Source: Nitzschia sp. DOCU1 (taxonomy: Eukaryota > Bacillariophyta > Bacillariophyceae > Bacillariales > Bacillariaceae). From it: DNA of 64,000 bases. The stretch covers positions 1,612,001-1,676,000 of the forward strand of contig OX595987.1 of NCBI GenBank assembly GCA_951394045.1. Reading direction: 5' to 3'. The position numbers and the translations under genes were made by a program. This document shows, in pieces, positions 1 to 12,100 of the stretch (position 1 is its first letter; each line of letters begins with the position of its first letter). The notes beneath the pieces were generated by a model. It was not told where the DNA came from. It saw only the letters and a list, made by a program, of their open reading frames with translations, and did no database searches.

Positions 1-63
1 GCTGCTTTGTCCAAGGCTTGCCAAGCGGACGAGGAACCACTCGTGGAAGAACGGAGAGGATGA
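1..63 (+). CDS. Possible C-terminal end of an upstream gene (partial)
   Basis: The first 63 bases read as an open frame of 20 codons ending in TGA, giving an acidic tail ending ...LVEERRG. This is seen directly. That it is the end of a real gene entering from the left edge is inference from the protein-like composition; there is too little to name a family, and chance is not excluded. Confidence 0.3.
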   Translation, partial: AALSKACQADEEPLVEERRG

Positions 64-642
64 AAATCAGTCATTCTTTTTCATGTAAACATCCAAACTT
101 TAATTCACAGGACTTTTCACAGAGAGGGCTCGGGGGGTGTACTGTAGTTCCAAACGATGGAGGGTGAACTCGAGGAAGCTTTGATGGTCATCGTCGAAAA
201 CTGATGATGAGCGGTCGAAAGAACGATCCGATGGTCGTCAAGGTCGTCGAGTCGGGCGGATCGGCCAGTCGTCGACGTTCGTCCGTCCATCCAAATTGAC
301 GGGAGACGGGAAGACCTGATTCCAAGGATTTCGAGATTGTCGCGCGGCCTTCGAGGCCTCGACGGCCGCCTGCTTCCCCTTCGCCTTCGCCTCGCAATCC
401 TCGGAGTCGGCAAAAGATCCGATGGATGCGCGCGCTCGTCGGTTCCTTCGTTCATGAACTTTCGAGACCGCCTTCCGACGACCATCGCCTCATCCCATCT
501 TTCTCGACACCACGTCCGCGGGCGACGATCCAAAGGTGGAGAAGTTACAACTGCACTCTCTTCGTCGTCAGATTATTCTTTTCACAAACAAACAATCAAC
601 GACTTTTGCCATTTTTGCCTAAGCTCAAACAATTACATCAAC
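64..642. other. Intergenic region upstream of argininosuccinate lyase
   Basis: About 580 bases with no supported gene. It is rich in CGAC/GTCG words between 220 and 500, which keeps several frames open on both strands without any recognisable protein. The last 100 bases before the ATG at 643 are pyrimidine- and A-rich, as expected for a 5' leader. Confidence 0.5.
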
Positions 643-2219
643 ATGACGAGCGAGAAACGTAAGTGATTCTGAAGCGGCAGCAATGGCAGGCCATGCATCT
701 TCGATTTCTCACCTTGCCCCGTCGTTCATAATTCCTTGGATTCCATTCAGCTGCTGGAGACCGTGGTGGCCTTTTTGGAGCCGGCGGTCGCTTCAAGGGA
801 GGAGTTGACCCCATCATGGAGAAATTCAATGAGAGTATCGGCTTTGACAAGAGGTAGGCAAATAATGACGACCATGGTCACTTGTAGTTTGGACCGACGA
901 CCGATGTTTCTCATTTTTCTTTTTCTTTAAGAATGTGGGCCCAGGATATTCGTGGATCCATCGCCTACGCCAAAGCTATCGGAAAAGTGGGAATCATCAC
1001 CGACGAGGAGGTAAAGCTCCTGGTCGAAGGATTGGAGAAGGTTCAACAGGAATGGGCGGAAGGCAGATTCGAAATCAAGCCTGGTGACGAAGATATTCAC
1101 ACTGCGAATGAGCGTCGTCTGACCGAAATCATTGGAGCTACGGGTGGAAAGTTGCACACGGGGCGTTCCCGAAACGACCAGGTCGCCACGGATACGCGCT
1201 TGTGGACGGTCGAAGCCGAGCGTGATATTCTCAAGGATATGGCAACTCTCTTGGTTGTCGGTGCTAATTTTGCCAAGGAAAACATTGATGTTCTCATGGC
1301 TGGATACACGCATTTGCAGCCAGCGCAACCTATCCGATTTTCTCACTGGCTGTGCAGCCACTTGTCTCCCTTGATGCGCGATGCCCAACGACTGAAGGAA
1401 ATGATTCCTCGTGCCAACCAATGTCCTTTGGGATCTGGCGCACTCGCTGGAAATGCCTTTGGTGTCGACCGGGAGTTTCTGGCACAGGAACTAGGATTTG
1501 ATGGTGTCACCGCGAACTCACTCGACTCGGTCTGTGACCGGGATTTTGTAGTCGAATTTCTCATGTGGCACGCTTTGATGCTCACCCACATTAGTCAGTT
1601 TGCCGAGGATGTCATTATCAATAATTTGCTCAAGGGAATTGACATTGATGATGCCTATGCTACCGGATCCTCATTGATGCCTCAAAAGAAGAACCCTGAT
1701 GCCCTTGAGTTGCTTCGAGGAAAGGCCGGGATTGCTCTTGGCAGAGCAGTCGGAATGACCGCCACTCTCAAAGGCTTGCCTCGAGCGTACAACAAGGATT
1801 TGCAAGAAGACAAGGTTCCTCTGTTCGAAGCCGTCGATACTGTCAAGGACTGTCTAGCTATTGCCACAGGAGTCATTGCAACCATGAAGCCCAACCCTGA
1901 AATGTTGATGAAGGCCTTGAGCCCCGAAATGTTGGCTACCGACCTTGCCGACTACTTGGTCCGAAAAGGTGTGCCGTTCCGTGAGACACATCACATCAGC
2001 GGTGCTTGCGTTCGCTTGGCAGAAGAGCAAAAGATCCGTCTGGATGCTCTGACGCTGGAGCAGCTTCAAGCCATCGACTCGCGATTCGAAGCTGATGTTA
2101 GCAAAGTATGGGATTACGAAGTCAGCGTCGAGCGCAAGAGCTCGATTGGAGGTACGGGCAAAGCTTCGGTCCTCCAGCAGATTGACAACCTTATTGCCTT
2201 CGCCGAGACTTTGAAATAG
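643..2219 (+). CDS. ASL: Argininosuccinate lyase
   Basis: Cleaves argininosuccinate to arginine and fumarate, the last step of arginine synthesis and part of the urea cycle that diatoms possess. Model: exons 643-658, 751-853 and 932-2219 (468 aa), joined by clean GT-AG introns. The short first exon (MTSEK) restores the N-terminal family motif (GGLFGAGGRF, then VDPIMEKFN) that the long last exon lacks. Visible motifs: HTGRSRNDQVATD (about residue 113), THLQPAQP (about 170) and the fumarase/lyase signature GSSLMPQKKNPD (about 282-293), whose serine is the catalytic base in the family. Length matches the usual 460-470 aa. No signal or transit peptide is visible, so a cytosolic location is the simplest reading. 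Convergent with the SNF2 gene downstream. Confidence 0.95.
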
Positions 2220-2486
2220 AAGAAGCGTTATCAATGATTCGAATGAGATATTCAAATATACCCAAACATTATGATAAACGCGTTGTATGTATAGATCAAC
2301 TTTACAAACTTTCCAGATTTATTTCTGAATCGTTCTTAAAGCTTCTGCAGCCTTCGAATCCTGTACTGTTTGGTGACTACATGCTAGATTGACTAGCAAA
2401 CACAATCCTGCACAACTCCTTTTTATGATAGATATTATCTAGTATTGTCAAAATCTTGGGTCGGATCAAGGGCTCGCCCCAATGCT

Positions 2487-5400
2487 TTAGTCGTCGTCGA
2501 GAAGATCAATGACATCATCTGGTCCTTTCGTGATTGGTCTGGCCATTTTCGCCTGCAGCTCTGCCTGCTGCGCTGCCAGCCGGCGCCTCTCAGCATGAAT
2601 TTGGTTCTCGCGCTCAATTTGACGCTCCGCAATCTGCTTGAATGTTGGATGCTCAACAAAAATCAATTCAACCGGCCCACGGTCTATGGAAGCCTTCATG
2701 AAATTGGTGATATCATTTATCTTGTCCGTCAACGGCAGTCGTTGACCGTTTACAGCCACAAGAGCGTCACCAACGGCAGGCTTCTCGCAATTTTTATTTA
2801 GAAGTCTTCTGCCAACAATGGCACGGCCTTTATAGGGGAAAAGTTGCATACCGAACGAGTTGCCTTCAAAGACAATCCCATAGCCACGGCAACCATCCAG
2901 CTGCGACAACTTCGATGCGTTCTTGACGTTTTTCTCCGACGTACCGCTAGGATTCTCAGCGGCAGACTGCGTGGTAACATTTCCTGCAGATTCTGGAGCT
3001 CCCTCTTTTTCCGATTCTTGCTCTTGACCACCGTTCGATGATTTGGAAGGCGCCTCCGCTTCATCGTCCGATAGCATAATGGCTTCCTCCTCGGTACTTC
3101 CTGCAACGGGCTCGCCGGATTTGGTGTCCTGCAGCGCCGAATCGTCCCCTCCATCGTCGTCGTCACCGTCTGCCTTCATCATGGTCAATTCTTCCTTGAC
3201 GAGCTGAGCAATGTCCCCTTCTAGGTCGGGTTGAAGCTTGAGAAGCTCCGTATCCTCCACGTCGTCATCCTCGTCAGGGTTTTCTTCTTCATCTGACTCT
3301 CCTCCGTCGGGTATCTCAAACATAGCATCAAGGTCTTTCGTTCCGTGATACGTCTTGTGGACGACAATTTTTTGCTTTTCCTGCCCCTCAACAAATTCGC
3401 CAAGATCACGAAACTTTTTCTCAAGCAATTTCCACAAGAGCTCATCAAGAGTGCCTATCCCAACAAAGTACAAGCAATTCACTCGAGCATTCTGGCCGAT
3501 ACGATGACAGCGATCTTCGGCCTGAATCATCAGCGCGGGAGTCCAAAACAGCTCGGCGAACCAAACCGTAGACGACGCAGTCAGCGTGACAGCCACCCCT
3601 GCAGCCGTAATGCCCAAAATGGCGATACGAACATTGGGGTCAGTTTGAAACTTCTTGATCTGAGCTTGCCGTTCCTTGGGTGATGTCGAGCCATCGATTC
3701 GAATGTACGACGTCTTGCTTCCAGCCAAATTTGACAACCCGGCAAGTCTCACAAGCTCGTCGAGCACAAAGATGTGATGTGCGAAAACGCAAAGTTTGCC
3801 CTTTGTAGGGTCACTCAACCACTTTTGGATCATAGTTGCCACCAAGGGGAGTTTTGCTTTCCCCGTGAGGGAATACATTCGATTCAGCACTGACTTTCTA
3901 CTTATCTCTTCGTCTTCTGGTTGTGGCAGCTCCTGTTCCAACTCGTGGATTCGCTCGTCATACCAAACTTGAAGCTCGCGGTTGACGGTCTCAGTCCATT
4001 GGGCCCTGAACTGTTCCATCTGATCACCACTCAGTGCACCTTGAGCATTTGCCAATGCGAAGTCAACTTCTTGCATTCTCGATGCAAACTTAGCTTCGCG
4101 TTCCCTCTTGATTGCTTCGGCTGCCTGAGCAAATTGGGATTGCGAACGGGAAGGTTCAGCCTCGATTGGTCGATCCGGCGTATCGCCGGGGACCGGACCT
4201 AGTGCGCTGTGCGCCCTTGCAAGCTTTCCCAGCTGACCTTTGCCTTCTCTAAGCAGACTCATGCATTTATGAAACTCCCGTTTCATGTCCGGAGTCGAGA
4301 CATCGACCACAGCCCTTCCTCTTGCTTTCTTCGGCAACGACTTCAATATGTCATGCTTCAATCGACGAATCATTACGGTACCAGTCAGCATGGCGTGAAG
4401 CTCGGCCCGTCGGACAGGGGAGGAATTCTTCACGTACTTCTCAAGGAATTCGCTCTCATCTTCCCACCAGCCGTTCTGCTCTGTACTCAAGATCTTGAGT
4501 TGTGGCCACAACTCTGTAGGTTTGGCGAGAGCTGGAGTACCCGAAAGAAGCACGCACCGTTTGGCTGCATGAAGGACTGGCACAAGACTCTTGGTTCGTT
4601 TCGTATTCATATTTTTCAACATGTGGCTTTCGTCCACTATTGCTGCACCGAATAGGCCCGGGTATATCACGCCAGACGCCGCCAAGGCTGGGGCTAGCCC
4701 ATAGGAACATATGACCACCTTGATATTGGGATTTGGAAAGACAGGATCTTTGCCAGAAGTCAAAACATAAACCTGGGAGTCGTCCAATAGTGGCATGCAC
4801 TTGCTTTCGTCGATTTCCCCGTCGTCTTCCTCTTCCTCACCATCGCTTTCGCCACCAAGATTGATCCGGGCTTGCTTTTCTTTGTTGATAGGACTATCCC
4901 GACCCAACCAATGCTGAAACTCATTCTCCCAATGATACCTGGCACTGCTGGGCGTCAATACCAGTATAGGCCAGTCTTGGTGAAAGACCGCCATACCGGC
5001 AATTCCTTGTACTGTCTTTCCCAAGCCCATTTCTGTACAACAACAAAATACATAAGAGGTCTTGGGTGAGATGACTGCAAACGGTGTCAGACCTGTTCTT
5101 GCTGCGCCCTGCTATACGTACCATCTGCGATCAAGGCGCGTCCTCCCCTTTCCACTACAAAATCCACACCACCCCGTTGAAATGGCGCCAACGCCATTGC
5201 AAGGCCTCGGGGTACGCCAAGAGAAATAAGCTTTTTGGAGGATGGGTACCCTTTTTCCAGCCGCGCCTTGCCGAGAGAAGCAATCTTGAGTTGGTCCTGA
5301 GGAATTCCAATTACCTGAACAAGTGTGTCGCTGTTAAGATAAGAATAGAATGCACTATATGCTCCCTGGAAAGAGAGTTGAGAGAAGGATGGTTGCGAGA

Positions 5401-6986
5401 TCGTGAAAAAGCTGAACCGATAATCTTGCAATGACGCGAGTACCAGCACTTACCAGCGGGATCCGCCATCGCCCTTCACTCCCGTCTTGGTTGCGTTCAT
5501 AAGTTGCTTTACCGTGTTCTTTGGAGAGTTCCTTGATTGTCTTTCGCAAACCGGCTAATGATGACGGCGGCCCCTCCCACGATACGGGCAAGCCAGTGAT
5601 GGTGAATTCCTTGACATTCACTAAAGAAAGTTCGTACCGCCGACGCCCCGGTGGTCTTCGATACGATTGACTCGGCAAGGGCGTCTCCCAGGTTGGTTTA
5701 AAGTCAGCAGGGACTATCAGTATCCTAGGTGGATGCTGTGTGGATTTCATTGCAGGAGCAGCGGGTCGGACGTAGCTTGTCGAAGTGGGTCGATATCCCG
5801 TTAAATGACTGCCGTTCGGTCGAATCGATTCCGATGGACGAGTGGGCGCTTGAGGGGGCAATGTCCCTCGCGCAGCCGTCATCCAACTCGGCATGTTCTG
5901 AGCGCGGGCTTCGTTGGAAGCAGATGCGGGGGATATCGCCACCGCCTTTATCGTTTCCACACGAGCCTTTTTTGAAGGGGTTTCCCCATCGTCATCGAGC
6001 AACTCAATAGTGTCATTGCTCGGTTCTGACCGACGCATAGCCTGCGGAACGGACGCGGATGGTGGAACCTGAAAGGGTCCACTTGTGTTTTGGAATCCGT
6101 TCTGCGCATGTCCATTTTGCATTGCCCCGTTCGGGTGTTGCACGGCCAGTGAATGATGTGTGGAACCTGTGTTTGGCGGGGACAATCGAGTCTGTTGTTC
6201 AACTGAATTTCCACCAGAAGACTGCGATGTGGGTATTAATTGCTGCTGTTGTTGGAACGAAGGTGTCAAGCTTTGATGGAACTCCTGAAGTGGCTGAAAA
6301 TTGTTTTGAGTCGTAAACGGACCTCCCTGGGAATGCCCCTGAAAATGCTGCTGCTGCTGTGATTGAAAGTGCTGCGCCTGGGACGGTTGCTGCGAATTTG
6401 TATTAGAACCTGGCTGATAAGGATTCATTTGAATGCCAGCCTGTCCGTTCGCCGGAACCTTTGAATGATACATTGACGCCACGGTTGCCATATTCGTCTG
6501 AAACGAAGAGTCGGCCGTGGTGGCACTGCTGAAGGCCCCGACTGGAAACTGCTGTTCCTGCAGATTTTGAGGAGCCAAACTTTGTTGAAAGGAAGATAGG
6601 AGTTCCTGTTCTGCTTGCTGAAGTCGCTGCCGTTGCTCTTGGTAACTTTGCGTCTGATAAGGCGCAGAATTATTGTGTTCATCGTCGTCTGGCTCTGTGC
6701 TATGTATTGTTCCCCCGAAATCTATATCATCACTGTGTGAATTTTGCGCTTCTGTATCATTATTGTCCGCTTGACTCCCCACTGATGCTTTTCGTTCACT
6801 GAAATAGTCGTCCCCGAAAACCTCCAAGAGTTCATTCGCGTCCTCGTCTCCGTCGTTGAAGTCCAAAGAAGACCGCGAAGGCTGCTCTTCATTTCCATCG
6901 ACAGAGCCTCCATACTCCGAAACATTTCCGTCGTCATGGAGGGGTAAAATCGGATCATGCGCAAATGATGCAAGGCCATCCATCAT
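2487..6986 (-). CDS. SMARCAL1-type SNF2 helicase with C-terminal PDZ-like domain
   Basis: Likely ATP-dependent DNA translocase or annealing helicase of the SMARCAL1/ZRANB3 branch, acting in the nucleus on stalled forks. Exons 6986-5454, 5365-5122 and 5032-2487 (1440 aa). In order: acidic and then Gln-rich low-complexity N-terminus (about 1-330); a conserved block before the motor (about 430-560) where HARP-type domains sit; Walker A DEMGLGKT (about 592-599); motif II as DESH (about 722), typical of SMARCAL1; a long coiled-coil-like insertion (about 815-985); helicase C with AEDRCHRIGQ (about 1100); acidic linker; a PDZ-like domain (about 1298-1386) with GYGIVFEG and VGDALVAVNGQ; a Lys/Arg/Gln helix; and a final DLLDDD. 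The middle exon was placed at the acceptor after a pyrimidine tract so that the frame stays open. The HARP assignment is inference; the motor is certain. Confidence 0.88.
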
Positions 6987-7658
6987 TGAAGTTCCTTCTC
7001 AGTCGATGAAATTCCTAGCGGCTTGCCTGACGAAGGAACAAAATCTATCGCGAAGAAAACCCAAACAACACCAGAAACAATAACCCCACAACACCTGCTC
7101 TATTTTTTGTCGGGGATGAACAAGTTGAGATTAATAGTCGACACTGGTACACAATCAGAGACCCACTGCTCGGGAGAGTGGATAATGATGGTTGAATTAT
7201 GGTAAAAATTCGATGGTGGAATGCCGCCGGCAGAGAGCTCCTCTCCTTCCGGCCTGAATGCAGTCGCATCGAAGCAACGAGTGAGAAAATTTGGACCAAT
7301 GGAAACAAGTGAAAAGGGGCGGAAGAAAGATGCTTGGTACGATAGGTACAGACAAATGTAGGTATGAATGGTTCGGAGTGATTACAGACGCGCTACGAGT
7401 GCGGGATCTTTTCAGCTTTTTCATTTTACGTGATATGATTGGTCAATATCTTAGCAAAATGCTACCAGCCGGCCGCTGGATAGCAGGGACGATGGCAAAG
7501 CACAGCAAGAGCTGCTGGAGGGATACTGGAGGCAGCGGCTCGTAAATGTCAGGGCAGGTTACCATGGGCTGCAGAACTTTCATCTCGTTGCGGCGGGTAA
7601 GGTCAGAAAGGCAAAGTCAGGAGACAGGATACAAGTGGCCATCCCGGTGGAGAGAACG
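6987..7658. other. Divergent intergenic region between the SNF2 helicase and CIA30 genes
   Basis: About 670 bases between two divergent start codons, so it should hold both promoters. Short open frames are present but none has a recognisable protein or splice context. No clear TATA box or repeat was seen. Confidence 0.5.
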
Positions 7659-9003
7659 ATGCGATCTTCCTTGATTTCTGCCACCTGTGCACCTCTTTTG
7701 CTGGTCTTGGTGTCAGTTGCATTTACGCCTGTCGGGTCGTTTAGCTCCTCGAGGAGTCTACCTGCTTATTCAAGAGGAGCACCAAAGAGAACTTCATGGT
7801 CCCCTGCGACTCACGCCCTTTGGTCAACGGCAACTCCCCACGAGAACTCCGCCAAAACGTATTGCCCGATCTTTGACTTTTCCGATCCCGAGCAAAATGC
7901 GGTAGGGAGATTTGAGCGGATAGATGATGCTATCATGGGAGGGATAAGTTTATCATCTCTCAAACAAGAGAACGACGAGAACTTTGCCAGGTGGAGTGGG
8001 ATTTGTCGGCTCGACGGCGGGTACGTAGGTGTCGGAGCATGAGTAAGGGCTTGCAGCACAGGGTCAATCAGTGAACGATTCTCATTTATTTGTCGGTTGT
8101 CAGGGGATTTTGTGGGACACGAACCTTGCCTTTTATAGAACCGATTCAAGTCGGCCAAGATGCGGAAGGGCTGTATCTTGTGTGCCGTTTGAGTAGTGAC
8201 GATGAACCGGGTCGAAGGGTGTGGAAGGTGACAACGCGAACAGAGCAATCCCGTGGTGAACAGCTGTATCAGGCAATGTTTAATATTACCAACACAGCAG
8301 ACGAAGAAGATGGCTGGTCACGAATTCAAATCCCATTTTCGTCATTTGTTCAAGTCCGGGGTCCGAGAATGGTGGAAGGAGCACCTCCACTCGACGTGTC
8401 AAATGGCCTGTTCCAAATCGGGATTTCGCTGAGTAAATTTATGATCTCCTCGAACGTGACCGAATTACAAAATTTTCGGCCAGGCTTCTTTGAGTTGCAG
8501 ATCAAAGAAATCGGAATATATACGGGGAAGCGTGAAAGAATCAACGTTGCGGCGCCAGCTACCTTGAGCAAGGAAGAGGCTGAAGCGAAAAAACCAATTT
8601 TACTGAAAGTGCTGCGCCCTTTGGCCAAAGTCTTCTTTAGCGAGAAACGGTACGTGAAGATGAGTGGGGCCCTGTTTGGTGTGCTTTTCTTCTTATAGCT
8701 AATGGCTCCCACCATAGTCGTCGTCGGGACTCTGCCATGCGACTTCTTCGGAAGCGTGGCCTATCGCGGCTTCAGGCCATGTTGTTTTGCTTCAAGATTC
8801 GGATGCGGCAGAGTGGATTCTTAGTCGCCGCAATAAGGTGGATGGCAGTCTTGTTGCAAGATGTAGTACAAGCGATGATTTACTGGTCGCTACGTTTGGC
8901 AATCGTCACGCCAGTTTTTGCATTATTGCGAGTTGTAAGGTTGGTTTCAAAAAAGTTGCGGCCAGCAAGCTCCGAGGCCACGAGTACAGAAGAATCTACA
9001 TAG
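7659..9003 (+). CDS. CIA30-family protein with plastid- or ER-type presequence
   Basis: CIA30 (NDUFAF1) proteins assist assembly of respiratory complex I; plastid relatives are known in algae. Exons 7659-8020, 8104-8649 and 8718-9003 (397 aa). The N-terminus is a hydrophobic signal peptide ending VGSF-SSS, resembling a diatom ASAFAP site followed by a Ser/Arg-rich transit region, so plastid import is inferred rather than mitochondrial. The CIA30 domain (about 58-300) shows FDFSDPEQ, FERIDDAIMGGIS, WSGICRLDGG, GFCGTRT and DGWSRIQIPFSSF. The last exon encodes a basic, partly hydrophobic tail (RRRRDSAMRLLRKR..., then two hydrophobic stretches). The third-exon acceptor is the less certain part: an AG at 8698 would end the protein immediately. 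The start is the first ATG with a proper signal peptide. Confidence 0.82.
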
Positions 9004-9186
9004 CTAGACCACAAGTGAAAATCTCTCACCACGTAGGGGTCAAGCACTCCCGCTGAAATAATGTTGGTACTCCAAAAATGAACTATTGTTAGCATTGTTC
9101 TTAGCAAACGCACAACTTCCCCTTCCAGCGTTTCTCCTGCTTCCAACTCGCATCACTAGCGAGCATATTGGCGGAGGTGTATGAAA

Positions 9187-12100
9187 CTAGCCATGGTGCA
9201 TTGATGTTTGAGCACGAGGAGGTGGCGACGCAGGATTGTGGTTCGAATTGTTTCCGCGATAGTCCCTGTCGTCCATGCGAGAATTTGCTTTGGCATCTGG
9301 GTTCGTCGACCCTGGAAACTCAATCTGACCTTCTTCACGATATGAACGACTGCTTTTGTGATCATGGTCACCCCTTTCGCTCGAACGGCGACGTTTGTGC
9401 TCAGAGCGCGATGATTCGCGGTGGCGTTTGTCCCGGTCTCGAGACCTATCGCTAGAGCGATCTCGGGACCGATGGGATCGATGCTTTTTCCGCGGCGACT
9501 CGTCGTATCGACCATTGTAGTCCTCTTCAGCCCGATCGGAGCGCCGACTGTGTTGGTAGTCGTCATATTCTTCCTTGACACGAGTAGAACGACCCCCCTG
9601 CCGGTCGTAGCCTCTACTATCGGGCGAGTAATCCTGGTGACGCCAGGAATCCCCTTCCCAGCGATCGCGGGAGTCACGGCCCCATCGGCGCCCCCTTCTG
9701 TCATCTCCCCATTCATCCGCGGAAAGTTCGTACCTCCTATCATACCTCCCGCCATTGTTGTCACCTGCGTAGCCGGTCGGGGTGTACCTGTCATTGTAGT
9801 TGCCGGCGAATGCATCGGTGCGATGTCCCCCCGAGTCTTCGTAGCCACCTCTCGACGCCCAGCCATCCCGCACAGGTTGGTAATTTTCGTTAAAGCCAGG
9901 CCGCCTGTTGGATGATCCGTCAGCACGATCATCGTGATACGAATACCTACCGCCATCGTAACCGCTGGTAGGATGACGATCGTACCGGAAGTGATCGGCA
10001 CTGTCACGGTATCTTCGATCACGAGAGGGCTGTGAATTGAAGCCAGGGCCCTGTTGGCCCATGATTTCCCGGACGGCCCCAGGATTGCCGTCGTATCCAC
10101 GACGGTCGCGGTGATTGGGCGAATGACCCGCGAATTCGGCCGGAGGCCGGTCCAAGTGGGGACGATTCCTGAAATGTCCTCCATGGGGCTCATTTCTGAA
10201 AGCATCACTTTGCGTTCGGTCTCTGTTGCCATCTTGGGAGCCGGTAAGTCGGTTGCCGGCATTTCGATCTGGGCGATGGTTCTCCGATCGCGAGCTGTCT
10301 CGGGCAGATGGGGGCTGCTCCCTCGGCCGAAGTGGGCTGCTCCCGGAAATCGCCACATTATTTCCACTTTCGGCGGGGAAATCTCTTGCACTTGGATCCC
10401 GGTTGTTCAAGGGGCGATTCTGTTCTTCACGGCGAGGGGGTGGGGTATTCTTTGTTTCCTTCACTAGCAATGTGATCGGTTGAGGGTCTGGGGCGATGAG
10501 TGGCTTCTTTCTTGGGATGCGACTTGCCAACTTCGCCTGATCTGCAGGCGACTCTGACTGTGCATCGCCGCCGGCGGAACCCGGGATGGCAATGAGGCTT
10601 TGCTTGATCGGCGAGCTCTTCTTCTTTGGGATTTTCCACACGGTCGAAGCTATCTTCGGCTTCTCAGCATTTTTCCTGCTTTCGACCGCATCGGGAGAAC
10701 TTTCGTCGGTAACATGTTGAAGCTGGCTTTTCGATTGCGATGTGTCAACTTCGTCGTCCGAATCCTTCAATTCATCTTTTGCAAAATCATCTGCGCTTCC
10801 GGCGAAATTATCCTCGTCATCCGAATCTTCAAGACGCACCCTTCTAGACTTTGGGGCGGGCATGTCATCATCGTCATCCGAATCTTGTGTAAAGACGTCT
10901 GCCATTGAAGAGTCATCGGTATGAACCACATGCAATTTGTCGGTTTGCTCAATACTAGCGTCATCCGAAATAATGTTGGAGCGACCGACTGCATCCCCGC
11001 CCTTTCCTGATGATTTCTTTTTCTTGTTTGTTTTCTTCTCCCTGGATTTTGCTTTCGACGATTTTGATCCTCGGTTTTGGTTTCCATTGTCTGCATTTTC
11101 CTTTCTCGAGGGGCGCTGCACTCGGGAATAAGGCGGGGAAATGCGGGGTGAATCAACATCGATCCATTCATCGTGCTTGAACGACATGTTAGGGTAGTGG
11201 ATTTTGATGCGCTTGACGTCGCCAGCAAGATCTGTTTTGATGACGGTACCGACGGCCCAACTCTTCTTCCCTTCCCGACGGATATCAAATAGTGCTGCAA
11301 ACAAAAGTGAGCCACCAAACGCACTTTCTTCTTGCACATAAGATTTCGTGAAACTCACCACCCTCCCTGAAATCACACAGCTTGAAAGACGGAGTCGATT
11401 CACTTGACCTTTTCTTGGTAGTGTCTAGCGCAGAGTCAAGAAGGAGGGCACTGCCGTCGACTCCCACTTGTGCATCGGTGGTCTGGTCCCATTCATCTTC
11501 CGGCGCATCACAGGATGCCGATTTGGGATTCCATACATTTTCCTTGCAGTAAAATTGCTCTGGCAACATATCAATGTCGACGTGCCACGGCACCTTCCTC
11601 CATTTCTGGCAATCTGGGTTTTCACATTGGACCCAATTCGACACGGCTTCAGCAGGTCTGCCTTCGTCCACACTGGACAGTAGGCCTTCGCCGGTCGAGG
11701 TACCGCTCCTTGCCGCACTAGAATGGAAGCGCGAAAGAACTGCCGTTACCGCATTCATGTTGTGATCATCGCCTGTAACAAGGAAGTCCAAAATCGGTGA
11801 ACCAAGTGGCAACCACTTCGATGTTGAATCCGATATCATGGCTTCTTCTTCTTTGTCCAAAAAGGCTCTACGCACTTCGTCCGGCCACGGGTTGCCCCGC
11901 TTCAAGGGGTCTTTCAACCATTCAATCAGTCGTCGACGGATCGTGGACTGGTATCGTGTCGCTCGGTCCGTGTGCGAATTGCTCACAGTCGTTCCATCCA
12001 CCGTCCAACAACCTTTCATCAATGGGAGCAAAACGCACCCCACGACGTCAGGCAGTCCTGGCTTTTGTCCAATCCCCGCGTTGTACCACTGCAGGAGCTG

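Noticed and set aside
117..533. Minus-strand open frame of 138 codons upstream of argininosuccinate lyase
   Set aside because: Arg/Ser/Pro-rich composition caused by CGA/TCG repeats; other frames are open too and no family motif is present.
2351..2362. CCTTCGAATCC word resembling a tRNA T-loop
   Set aside because: No acceptor or anticodon stem can be paired around it; GATTCGAATC at about 27417 fails in the same way.
9421..9915. Plus-strand open frame with hydrophobic Val/Pro/Ile-rich sequence
   Set aside because: Reverse-strand shadow of the Arg-rich tail of the SET protein.
9156..10391. Long minus-strand open frame of 411 codons
   Set aside because: It lies in another frame of the Arg/Asp/Ser-rich last exon of the SET gene; codon bias of that tail keeps several frames open.
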